Source: [Zimmermannella] faecalis ATCC 13722 | GTDB lineage: Bacteria > Actinomycetota > Actinomycetes > Actinomycetales > Microbacteriaceae | Direction: 5' to 3' | DNA length: 64,000 nt | NCBI RefSeq assembly: GCF_000381765.1 | Contig: NZ_KB907077.1 | Coordinates: 1-64,000 of the forward strand | Shown here: in pieces, positions 16,528 to 23,482 of the stretch | Numbering within the stretch: the first letter of the stretch is position 1 | How the letters are laid out: every line of letters starts with the position of its first letter | Position numbers and translations under genes: made by a program | Notes under the pieces: generated by a model | Database searches by the model: none | Seen by the model: only the letters and a program-made list of their open reading frames with translations | What the model was told of the DNA's origin: nothing

Positions 16528-17165
16528 GTAAGGACGTGGACCAGGATGGCTGGTCGTCGGTGCCGAACTGGGTGATCCGCGACGCGCCCCTCGACAACGC
16601 AGAGAAGCTGCTGTTCATCGCGCTGATGAACCGCGCTAACAGCCGAGGCGAATCGTGGCCGTCGCTGACGACGCTCGCGACCGACGTCGGGCTGAGCGAA
16701 TCGACCGTGAAGCGACGTCTGCGGAAGCTCGAGGACCTCGGTCTAGTGACACGCATCCAACGGTCGAACAGCGACGGAAAACAGATCAGCAACCTGTACC
16801 AGGTGAACCCGTTCCGGCCCGGTCACAGTGACCTGGCTAGGGAGGTCACAGTGACCGGGGGAGGGGGTCACAGTGACCTACGAAGTACTACCCAGAGAAG
16901 TACTACCCAATTGGGGCGACGCAAACCCGAAACGGCATTGCCGGATGACTGGGAGCCGACCGAAGCGAACGTGAAGTACGCGGCCGAGAACGGCATCGAT
17001 CTCATGCACGAGCTCGGGCAGTTCAAGAGCTGGGCGCTCGCGAACGACCGCCGATACCGGGATTGGGGCGCCGGGTTCCGTACGTGGCTCGGGAACGCGA
17101 AGAAGTGGGCGAAGCCTGCGCAAGAGCAGTCCGAGAACGCCTACGAGTGGGATTGGGCGAACTGA
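16524..17165 (+). CDS. Replication initiator-like protein with winged helix
   Basis: A 213-residue protein has an N-terminal helix-turn-helix (WPSLTTLATDVGLSESTVKR) of the type found in phage O/DnaD-like replication proteins. A low-complexity linker (~residues 100-130) follows, then a C-terminal helical domain containing GAGFRTWLGNAKKW. The linker DNA encodes iterons (see 16821), as in lambda O, where the origin lies inside the initiator gene. The helicase gene follows immediately (TGATG). Role by architecture and context. Confidence 0.78.
   Translation: MSKDVDQDGWSSVPNWVIRDAPLDNAEKLLFIALMNRANSRGESWPSLTTLATDVGLSESTVKRRLRKLEDLGLVTRIQRSNSDGKQISNLYQVNPFRPGHSDLAREVTVTGGGGHSDLRSTTQRSTTQLGRRKPETALPDDWEPTEANVKYAAENGIDLMHELGQFKSWALANDRRYRDWGAGFRTWLGNAKKWAKPAQEQSENAYEWDWAN
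16821..16909. repeat. Iteron cluster, candidate phage replication origin
   Basis: Three perfect copies of the palindrome GGTCACAGTGACC lie at 16821-16833, 16844-16856 and 16866-16878. They are followed by two direct copies of GAAGTACTACCCA at 16882-16894 and 16897-16909. All lie within the initiator-like gene. Spacing of 22-23 bp puts the palindromes on one DNA face. The encoded peptide is low-complexity, suggesting selection on DNA rather than protein. Confidence 0.75.
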
Positions 17166-18340
17166 TGATCGACAACGAACGAACAGTTCTCGGCGCGCTC
17201 ATGCTCGACTCGCGCTACCTCGGCGAAGCAATGAAGGCCGTCGCAGCAGAAGACTTCCAAGACGAACGTCTCGGCAGGATCTTCCGCGGCATGGTCGACA
17301 TGCAGGGCCTCGGCGAGCCGGTTGACGTGATCACGGTGAGCGGCAAGCTCAAGACGTGGGGCGTCATCGGTATCGAACCGGCTGATCTTCACACGTGGGT
17401 GGGCGAGGTGTTCACCGCCGCGAACGTCTCCTACTACGCCGAGCTTGTTGCTCGTGCAGCGTTGGAACGTGGCGTGGTGAAGGTCGCGACGCAACTGCGC
17501 GACTCCGCCGGTGATCCCGTCTCGGCAGTGCGTGAGGGCATGAGCGCGTTGGAGGGGCTGCAGAAGCGTGCCGCCGGCGCCGACTTCCAGCTCCGCACGG
17601 TGCGCGATCTCCTCGACTTCGACACGTCGCATGACTGGCTGATCTCGGGCCTGCTTGAGCGGAAGGACCGGCTCATGCTGACCGGATTCGAGGGGCTGGG
17701 CAAGTCGACGTTCCTGCGGCAGCTGGTGTTCGCCGCTGCGGCGGGTGTGCATCCGTTCCGTGATTGGCAGTCGATCACCCCGCGTAGGTGTCTCGTGATT
17801 GATGCGGAGAACACCGAACGGCAGTGGGCGCGCGCCGCGCGGGGTCTGGTCTCGCAGGTGTCGAACCTGCAGGCGGACGGGAATCTGTCGGAGAACCTCG
17901 CGGTCGCGAACATTCGCCGAATTGATATCACTCGCCCGGACGAGCTGATGCAGATTCACCAGCTGGTGGATCGAGTGAACCCGGACATTGTGATGATCGG
18001 CCCGCTGTACCGCCTGACGAAGGGTGCGATCAACGACGACGACGAGGCGGCACCTGTGCTCGCCGCGTTGGACACGCTGCGCGATCGCGGCCTGGCGTTG
18101 CTGATCGAAGCACACGCGGGCAAATCGATGTCGAAGACGGGGGAGCGGCAGCTTGCCCCTCGAGGGAGTTCGGCGCTGCTCGGCTGGCCAGAGTTCGGGA
18201 TGGGTTTGCGGGTGACTCCGAAGGGCAAGCCGGGCGAGGTGGATCTCGTCCGTTGGCGTGGCGACCGAGAGGAGCGGATGTGGCCGAAGCGGTTGATCAA
18301 GTCGTCGAACGGGTTGCCGTTCCAGGAGGTGCAGTCATGA
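17165..18340 (+). CDS. DnaB/RepA-like replicative helicase
   Basis: This 391-residue protein starts with a DnaB N-terminal-like domain (MIDNERTVLGALMLDSRYLG, ~residues 1-100). A RecA-type ATPase domain follows, with Walker A GFEGLGKST (~174-182) and Walker B VMIGPLYRL (~276). The AAA_25/RepA-type core and the initiator gene directly upstream indicate the phage replicative helicase or loader. ATG 17165 overlaps the previous stop. Confidence 0.85.
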   Translation: MIDNERTVLGALMLDSRYLGEAMKAVAAEDFQDERLGRIFRGMVDMQGLGEPVDVITVSGKLKTWGVIGIEPADLHTWVGEVFTAANVSYYAELVARAALERGVVKVATQLRDSAGDPVSAVREGMSALEGLQKRAAGADFQLRTVRDLLDFDTSHDWLISGLLERKDRLMLTGFEGLGKSTFLRQLVFAAAAGVHPFRDWQSITPRRCLVIDAENTERQWARAARGLVSQVSNLQADGNLSENLAVANIRRIDITRPDELMQIHQLVDRVNPDIVMIGPLYRLTKGAINDDDEAAPVLAALDTLRDRGLALLIEAHAGKSMSKTGERQLAPRGSSALLGWPEFGMGLRVTPKGKPGEVDLVRWRGDREERMWPKRLIKSSNGLPFQEVQS

Positions 18341-18810
18341 GGATTCTCACAGTGCGTCAGCCGTGGGCGTGGGCCCTCGTGCATGGAGGGAAGGACGTCG
18401 AGAACCGTTCGAGGAATCTTGCGGGCTCGTACCGGGGTCCGGTGGCGATTCACGCCGGGAAGCAGGAAGACAAGAACGCGTTCTCCCTGTCAGACTCGCG
18501 TGCGGCGCTCGACGCTGCGGCAACTCGGTTCGGCGCCGGCGGTCTCTTCTCTCCCTGGTGGGGCAATCACGGCCGCATCATCGGAGTGGCTGACCTCGTC
18601 AGCGTCCACCGGTCGCCGGAGTGCCTCGAGTTCCGCGACGGCACTTACGGCTATTGCTCGCCGTGGGCAGAGCCTGACTCCATGCACCTGGTGTTCGAGA
18701 ACCCGCAGTCGCTGTGGGAACCGATCGCATTCAAGGGCGCGCAGGGTCTTCGCCGCCTCGACGAGGAGACGACAGCTCTCGTGCTCGAGCAGATCGGCGG
18801 TGTCTCATGA
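18337..18810 (+). CDS. ASCH-domain protein
   Basis: The 157-residue protein opens with LTVRQPWAWALVHGGKDVEN and YRGPVAIHAGK, the hallmark of ASCH domains related to the PUA fold. Such proteins are thought to bind RNA or modified nucleotides, and some related proteins hydrolyse N4-acetylcytidine. Its phage role is unknown. It overlaps both neighbours by four bases in the early operon. Confidence 0.82.
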   Translation: MRILTVRQPWAWALVHGGKDVENRSRNLAGSYRGPVAIHAGKQEDKNAFSLSDSRAALDAAATRFGAGGLFSPWWGNHGRIIGVADLVSVHRSPECLEFRDGTYGYCSPWAEPDSMHLVFENPQSLWEPIAFKGAQGLRRLDEETTALVLEQIGGVS

Positions 18811-18947
18811 TGCGCCGCTGGAAGGTCTACCGCGGCCTCGTCTACTGGTGGGCGTCACCGGTCGGGATCCTCGGCCCGTGGGAGCCGTTCGACACGCATG
18901 CGGAAGCGATCGCGTACGCCGACAAGCAAGCGAGGGCTGGCAGATGA
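18807..18947 (+). CDS. Small hypothetical phage protein (46 aa)
   Basis: It starts MMRRWKVYRGLVYWWASPVG, with four-base overlaps to both neighbours. It is basic and aromatic-rich at the start. No family is recognised. Confidence 0.6.
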   Translation: MMRRWKVYRGLVYWWASPVGILGPWEPFDTHAEAIAYADKQARAGR

Positions 18948-19636
18948 TGTGCGTCAGGGGATGCCTGCAGGGTCCAGTCGATTCACCATCGCAGCGGCCC
19001 GCATGGAAGGGCCGCCTGTGCGAGTACTGCTACCGCCGGCTGCGTGACCATGTGAAGATCGCGGCACCGTTGGCGGGGCTGCTGCGCGAGCAAGTCGTTC
19101 CATCCCCGCAATCGGTGAAGTTCGGCGACGACCGGGTGCAGACGTCGCGTGAGGCGCGGATTCCGTTCCGGCCGATCCCGTCCATGCTGGTGGACGAGCT
19201 CACCGCGGTCGTGCTCGGCTGGGCCGCCGAAGCCTATCGGCTGCTCGGGCCGCGACTCACCCCGACAGGGTTCGTGTGGCTGAGCGAGACGATCGAACGA
19301 CTCTCGCTGCAAGACGGTGCTGTGGCGCGGTTGCGGTCGACCGACGTTGGTGAAATCGCGCTCACGGTCGGGGAGGCACAAGCGTTCCTCCTCGACAGGT
19401 TCGACGACGTCGTCGGCCTCCCAATCGTCGCCGACCTGCATGACGAGGTCGTCGACGTAATCAGACGAGCACTCAACGCCACGGGGCAATCCCGGCTGCG
19501 TGTCGAGGACTCGATCGGATCACTCTGCCCTGTCTGTCTGACCCGTGAAGTTTGGGTGACGTGGGAGGCGGCAGAAGAGCCAACGGTGGTGTGTAAACGG
19601 TGCAGCCTCGTGCTGCATGCGGGAAAGGACGCATGA
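18944..19636 (+). CDS. Zinc-motif hypothetical phage protein (230 aa)
   Basis: Cysteine pairs occur at both ends: CVRGC and CEYC near the N-terminus, CPVC and CKRC near the C-terminus, likely two zinc-binding sites. The middle is helical. Start and stop overlap neighbours as ATGA. The function is unknown. Confidence 0.75.
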   Translation: MMCVRGCLQGPVDSPSQRPAWKGRLCEYCYRRLRDHVKIAAPLAGLLREQVVPSPQSVKFGDDRVQTSREARIPFRPIPSMLVDELTAVVLGWAAEAYRLLGPRLTPTGFVWLSETIERLSLQDGAVARLRSTDVGEIALTVGEAQAFLLDRFDDVVGLPIVADLHDEVVDVIRRALNATGQSRLRVEDSIGSLCPVCLTREVWVTWEAAEEPTVVCKRCSLVLHAGKDA

Positions 19637-19863
19637 TGCGAGATCTCGAAGGGGAGCGCGCGGACTGGTTGAACGACGAGGCGTGGCTTGAGGCTCGCCG
19701 GGAAGAGGCCGAGGCGCGGAGGTACCGGGTCGCGGAAGTGATCTATGAGGCGGCGATGGTTCAGGTCTCTCGCAGGCCGGCATTCGACGACCTGGAAGGG
19801 CATTGGCAGTCGCAGTACCTGCGGCAGGCAGCTGCGGTGCTCGACTTTTTGGAGGTGTCATGA
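19633..19863 (+). CDS. Small hypothetical phage protein (76 aa)
   Basis: This acidic helical protein starts MMRDLEGERADWLNDEAWLE. It is coupled by four-base overlaps upstream and downstream. No family is recognised. Confidence 0.65.
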   Translation: MMRDLEGERADWLNDEAWLEARREEAEARRYRVAEVIYEAAMVQVSRRPAFDDLEGHWQSQYLRQAAAVLDFLEVS

Positions 19864-20048
19864 CGGAGCTGAATCGGCAGGTCGCGTACGTGCCTGTGTT
19901 TGTCGCCGAGTTGGCGATGGAGCTGCTGTACCGGTTCTCGGACAAGCAGCTGTCCGAGGCGGGGATTGATGTTGGTGTCGCGAATGAAGCGGCAGACGAG
20001 CTCGCAGAGTGCGGGTTCGCGATAGCAGAGGAAGAAGACGATGAGTAA
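19860..20048 (+). CDS. Small hypothetical phage protein (62 aa)
   Basis: The protein starts MTELNRQVAYVPVFVAELAM and ends in an acidic EEEDDE tail. It overlaps the previous gene by four bases and the next by eight. No family is recognised. Confidence 0.65.
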   Translation: MTELNRQVAYVPVFVAELAMELLYRFSDKQLSEAGIDVGVANEAADELAECGFAIAEEEDDE

Positions 20049-20532
20049 GCCAATGCAGTACCGAAAGCGCCCCGTCGTGATCGAGGCGATGCAGTGGGAC
20101 GGCAGCGCATCGAGCGCGAGCGACATCATCGACTGGGTCGTACAGCGCCCTGAATCGCTCTCGACGCCGACCTACTGGGGGACGAACGAGACCGAACATC
20201 GGCAGTACACGCAGCGCAGTAGCGCCGAGCACCTGAACACCTCGGTGTGGGAGCCGACGCACGCCATCACGGCGACGGGCGGAAACCACGCGCTGGTGAC
20301 GCCGTCGCGTGAGCGGCCGAAGAACCACTACGCCGGCGACCTGCCGTTCGAGCTCGAGGACGTCTCTTTCCGCATACTTGGCCCTACTGAGCACCTGCGG
20401 GCGCAGCGGTTCTGGGAGGGCTACGACACCTCGGCGGCGAACAAGTCGGAGACGACGAGGGGCGCGGGCAACGCGGTGAGCGTGAACGTTGCGCACTGGA
20501 TCGGCTCGAGCGTATTGGAGCATGCAGCGTGA
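20041..20532 (+). CDS. Chimeric phage protein with C-terminal third of a C5-cytosine methyltransferase
   Basis: The 163-residue protein starts with the widespread phage opening MQYRKRPVVIEAMQWDG. From about residue 70 it resembles the end of Dcm-type methyltransferases: EPTHAITATGGNHALVT, FRILGPTEHLRAQRFWEGY and RGAGNAVSVNVAHWIGSSVL (motif X, normally GNAVxxxV). Catalytic motifs I, IV (PC) and VI are absent, so it cannot methylate alone. It looks like a deletion fusion of two genes that has kept an open frame. Whether it is functional is unknown. Confidence 0.65.
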   Translation: MSKPMQYRKRPVVIEAMQWDGSASSASDIIDWVVQRPESLSTPTYWGTNETEHRQYTQRSSAEHLNTSVWEPTHAITATGGNHALVTPSRERPKNHYAGDLPFELEDVSFRILGPTEHLRAQRFWEGYDTSAANKSETTRGAGNAVSVNVAHWIGSSVLEHAA

Positions 20533-20582
20533 GCGTGGTGGAATGCCTGACGTATGTCGTGGTCCGATCGTAGGATCCAGAC

Positions 20583-20993
20583 ATGGCACTCAAGTTCGCG
20601 ACCTGCCCGATCTGCCAGGAAGAACACGCACTCAGGGCTAACGGCCAAATGTCCATCCACACCACCGCAGCCAACCTGCGATGCGACCCAACAGAGCAGC
20701 TGCGCCGCACAAGCACTCGACTACTCCCGCCCGAGGAGCAGAAGAAGCGTCGGGCAGCCCACAAACAGCGCCGCGACCAAGAGCGTGCCGAGCTCGAACG
20801 GATCCGTCGACTCGATCGCGAACGCGAAGAACGCCGCAACAAGCACGCGCCGACCGACGAATACGACGAAGCATTCCTCAAGATGGACATGGAGCCGAGC
20901 CACGTCCGCCAATTCGACACCTTCGATCGACGCATCTACGGAATGAGCCAGGTAGTCCGCGGCGGGCTTCCCGGCACATCACGAAGGCACTAA
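20583..20993 (+). CDS. Hypothetical phage protein with N-terminal zinc knuckle
   Basis: The 136-residue protein starts MALKFATCPICQEEHALRAN, with a CxxC pair and a later Cys. A very charged Arg/Glu-rich helix follows (residues ~50-90). It is separated from the previous gene by 50 bp. A nucleic-acid-binding role is possible but not shown. Confidence 0.65.
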   Translation: MALKFATCPICQEEHALRANGQMSIHTTAANLRCDPTEQLRRTSTRLLPPEEQKKRRAAHKQRRDQERAELERIRRLDREREERRNKHAPTDEYDEAFLKMDMEPSHVRQFDTFDRRIYGMSQVVRGGLPGTSRRH

Positions 20994-21013
20994 CACCCGG
21001 AAGGAGCACCCCG

Positions 21014-21244
21014 ATGGACGACCTACTCACCACCAGAGAAGCCGCCCGACGAGTCGGCCGCTCCATCCGCACCATCCGATACTGGCGAGCAGACGGCATG
21101 GACGTCTACTTCGACGAACACGGCCACATGAGGATCGAGCTCGACGAACTCCTCACCTGGTACCGAACGAAAACCATGTCGAATCCGGCCCACCGATATC
21201 GACTCAGAAAACTCGGCATCACATTGGACTTGACAGCCAAGTGA
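21014..21244 (+). CDS. MerR/excisionase-like helix-turn-helix protein
   Basis: A 76-residue protein has an N-terminal MDDLLTTREAARRVGRSIRT, then IRYWRADGMDVYFDEHGHMR, the winged-helix pattern of excisionases and small MerR-like regulators. AAGGAG precedes the ATG. It is the last gene before a terminator at 21280, closing the early operon, so it could regulate late genes or assist excision. It is similar in plan to the gene at 11842. Confidence 0.75.
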   Translation: MDDLLTTREAARRVGRSIRTIRYWRADGMDVYFDEHGHMRIELDELLTWYRTKTMSNPAHRYRLRKLGITLDLTAK

Positions 21245-21279
21245 TTGCACCCGATTAGATAAAGATCGACGAAATGTTG

Positions 21280-21312
21280 AACGCCCCGAGCAGCTGCTGC
21301 CGGGGCGTTCGG
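21280..21312 (+). terminator. Terminator closing the early operon
   Basis: A stem pairs AACGCCCCG (21280-21288) with CGGGGCGTT (21301-21309) around a 12-base loop. It follows the HTH gene by about 35 bp. The downstream T tract is weak. Confidence 0.65.
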
Positions 21313-21345
21313 CTATTCACCCGACTTGACCGCAGGGAGCTCAGA

Positions 21346-21540
21346 ATGCAGCGCAAAGAACTACCCGAGCACAACGAACACTGGGTGCGGGTCGGCCACC
21401 GAATGTCACGCTTCCTCTACTGGCTCGGCTACGACACCATGTCAATCTCAAGAACCAAAGAAGAACTCGGCGATCGCCGCACTTCCGAGCAGGCCAGCGA
21501 CCCAAAAGATGCCGCGCAGCCAACGTCGTCGCTTGGATGA
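21346..21540 (+). CDS. Small hypothetical protein (64 aa), overlaps an opposite gene
   Basis: It starts MQRKELPEHNEHWVRVGHRM and is basic. GGGAGC lies a few bases upstream of the ATG. Its last 93 bases overlap the reverse-strand membrane gene ending at 21448, so at least the C-terminus is doubtful. It is kept because the start context is reasonable. Confidence 0.4.
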   Translation: MQRKELPEHNEHWVRVGHRMSRFLYWLGYDTMSISRTKEELGDRRTSEQASDPKDAAQPTSSLG

Positions 21541-22146
21541 TGCGCCGCCGCCGTCGAGCTGCAGCTCTGGGTAGAGCACGTTAATCGCGAGCCCGAGTCC
21601 GATTCCTGCGAGAACGAGCGCCACGTACCAGTACCAGGCTCCGCTCCACTCGATAGTGATACCCAGGCGCTCGCCAGCTCTAATGGTCAGCCACACGAGA
21701 AGCATGCCAACAACAGCGTTAACTGCGACCCGTGCCCAAGTGTGGAACAGCCAAGACATTTCAGGCTTCTGAGCTTTCAAGAGGTCGCCGAGCTGCCGAT
21801 CAACTTCCTTCACCCAGGCCGCGTCGTCGCCTTCGATATCAATGGCAATTCCATACAAGGGTCGAAATGTGAACTCAATGCTTCGCCGTCCGGAGTCTGA
21901 CCGAAGCTCGATCCAATGCGGAACTGTCGCGGAAGACTCAAGCCGCTGACGAACGTCCTTCGGGTTCGCGGTCACCACTTCGTTAGTTCCGCGCCCAGCC
22001 CTTAGCCCCGCCTGCACTGACACGTGATCGAGCTCGTCATCCTCAACGCGTAAGAGGTCAGCAGGTGTCGTGAGTAGATCTTCCAGGTCGTCGTAGGTGC
22101 CCTGCCAAGCAGACGGCGGTCGCTTACGCGTGATGTGAGTCTCCAC
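21448..22146 (-). CDS. Reverse-strand membrane protein, candidate prophage cargo
   Basis: The protein has about 232 residues. The N-terminal ~130 are soluble and acidic, and three hydrophobic segments follow (WARVAVNAVVGMLLVWLTI, WYWYVALVLAGIGLGLAI, WLRGIFWVAGLLGSAAIA). GTG 22146 is chosen because GAAAGG stands just upstream; an earlier in-frame start at 22236 is possible. It is the only leftward gene between the early and late operons and its base composition is visibly less GC-rich. That is typical of moron or superinfection-immunity genes. No family is recognised. Confidence 0.72.
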   Translation of the reverse strand: METHITRKRPPSAWQGTYDDLEDLLTTPADLLRVEDDELDHVSVQAGLRAGRGTNEVVTANPKDVRQRLESSATVPHWIELRSDSGRRSIEFTFRPLYGIAIDIEGDDAAWVKEVDRQLGDLLKAQKPEMSWLFHTWARVAVNAVVGMLLVWLTIRAGERLGITIEWSGAWYWYVALVLAGIGLGLAINVLYPELQLDGGGASSKRRRWLRGIFWVAGLLGSAAIAEFFFGS

Positions 22147-22264
22147 TGCGCGCCTTTCACATTCGGTATCCACGCCTCGCATACGGAGCCTAGTGCGGAC
22201 AGAGACAGTGCGACCCCGCAAGGCCCGCACCAGCACGAGTTATCCACAACACCAAGGACGAAGC

Positions 22265-22540
22265 ATGCCGGAAATCAAGCCCGACAAGTACCACGTCGGC
22301 GAAATCGTCTTCACCGATAACGAGATCCTCATTGACGGGCACCGCATCGGCTACCTCGCCATCGGCCCCGACATCGAGGTCAAGCAGGTCGGCGCCGAGT
22401 ACAAAGCCACCATCACCATCCACGCCATGCACGTCCGGTTCGACACCGCCGTCACCGAGGCCACGCACTACACCCCGCGGCCACCGCTCGTGAAAACAGC
22501 GGAAGAGGAAGCCGTCAACGGCCACGCCCAACAGGAGTAG
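22265..22540 (+). CDS. Hypothetical phage protein (91 aa)
   Basis: It starts MPEIKPDKYHVGEIVFTDNE and is predicted to be beta-rich, with an acidic C-terminus. AAGGACG precedes the ATG. It lies just upstream of the HNH/terminase block and may be the first gene of the late operon. No family is recognised. Confidence 0.7.
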   Translation: MPEIKPDKYHVGEIVFTDNEILIDGHRIGYLAIGPDIEVKQVGAEYKATITIHAMHVRFDTAVTEATHYTPRPPLVKTAEEEAVNGHAQQE

Positions 22541-22550
22541 GCGAGCAGTC

Positions 22551-22889
22551 ATGGCCGGATGGAACGGCAGCCGCCGACGCGACGAACTCCCCACCAACTG
22601 GGGGCAACTCAAGAAGCAGGCCAAGGCCCGCTCAGGTGGCCAGTGCGAACGCCGAACCAACGGTGTGCGATGCGAGCGTGCAGGTCGAGAACTCCACCAC
22701 ATCAAGCGCGACGTCCACGACCTCCGCTGGCTCGAATGGCTCTGCCCCGAACACCACAGGATCGAAACCATCCGTCAAGCCAAGAACGCGCAACGCGCCA
22801 AATACCAAGCAGCGCGCTACCGCGAACCAGAGACACATCCCGGCGCGCCAGCCGACGCCTTGGCCTGGCTCAAGCGCCGAACCAGATAG
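22551..22889 (+). CDS. HNH endonuclease beside terminase
   Basis: The 112-residue protein has Cys residues (CERRTNGVRC), the ELHHIKRDVHD motif and CPEHH, giving a full HNH core. In HK97-like phages an HNH protein encoded next to the terminase works with it in cos cleavage. Here the gene sits directly before the small terminase subunit, so a packaging role is more likely than homing. Confidence 0.9.
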   Translation: MAGWNGSRRRDELPTNWGQLKKQAKARSGGQCERRTNGVRCERAGRELHHIKRDVHDLRWLEWLCPEHHRIETIRQAKNAQRAKYQAARYREPETHPGAPADALAWLKRRTR

Positions 22890-23116
22890 AACTCCGAGCC
22901 TGCCGACGATCGAACACCCCGACCGATTTTCGAACGCGCGTTCGATACGGATAGGGGGAGTCCCCCCGAGGTGCTCCGGTAAGCCGTCGGGCTTAGCAAA
23001 TTCGTAGTTGCATGCATCGGAATCTATTTTTTCGCGCTGCGCAATAAGAGGTACATACCTCGGTACAAACACGTTTTCGAGGCGTTTTTCGCCGGTTTTC
23101 ATGCTCAGGAGGTGCC
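22890..23116. other. Packaging-region intergenic stretch, candidate cos
   Basis: This gene-free stretch between HNH and TerS holds two striking symmetric elements. One is the perfect 16-bp palindrome TCGAACGCGCGTTCGA (22930-22945). The other is the G/C block GGGGGAGTCCCCCC (22954-22967). An AT-rich patch follows at 23020-23100. In HNH-bearing siphoviruses cos usually lies just upstream of terS. The cut position cannot be read from the sequence. Confidence 0.45.
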
Positions 23117-23482
23117 GTGGACGAGAAGAAACGACCTCCGACGGGCCTGTCGGCGAAGTCGCGGAAGCTGTGGAGTGACACGCTCGCGACCTACGACTTG
23201 GACGAGCACGAGTACCCGATCCTCGAGTCGGCCTGTCGCGAGCTTGACCTCGTAGCGCTGCTCGAGAAGGAGCTGAAGGGCGCACCGTTGATGGTTCGCG
23301 GCTCCATGGGTCAGGATGTGGCGAACCCGCTGCTGACTGAGGTTCGGATGCACCGCAAGGCGTACATCGATTTCATTGGGAAGCTCGATCTGCCTGAGGG
23401 TGACGGTGCCGGTGAGGCGGTGAGCCCGCGCACGGCGGCCGCGCAGAAGGCGGCGAACGCGCGCTGGAGTCGTGGCGCGTAG
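23117..23482 (+). CDS. Terminase small subunit (P27-type)
   Basis: The 121-residue protein carries GLSAKSRKLWSDTLATYDLD and a helical body ending in AAAQKAANARW, matching P27-like small terminases that bind phage DNA and start packaging. GTG 23117 has AGGAGG six bases upstream. It overlaps the large subunit gene by 11 bases. Confidence 0.88.
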   Translation: MDEKKRPPTGLSAKSRKLWSDTLATYDLDEHEYPILESACRELDLVALLEKELKGAPLMVRGSMGQDVANPLLTEVRMHRKAYIDFIGKLDLPEGDGAGEAVSPRTAAAQKAANARWSRGA

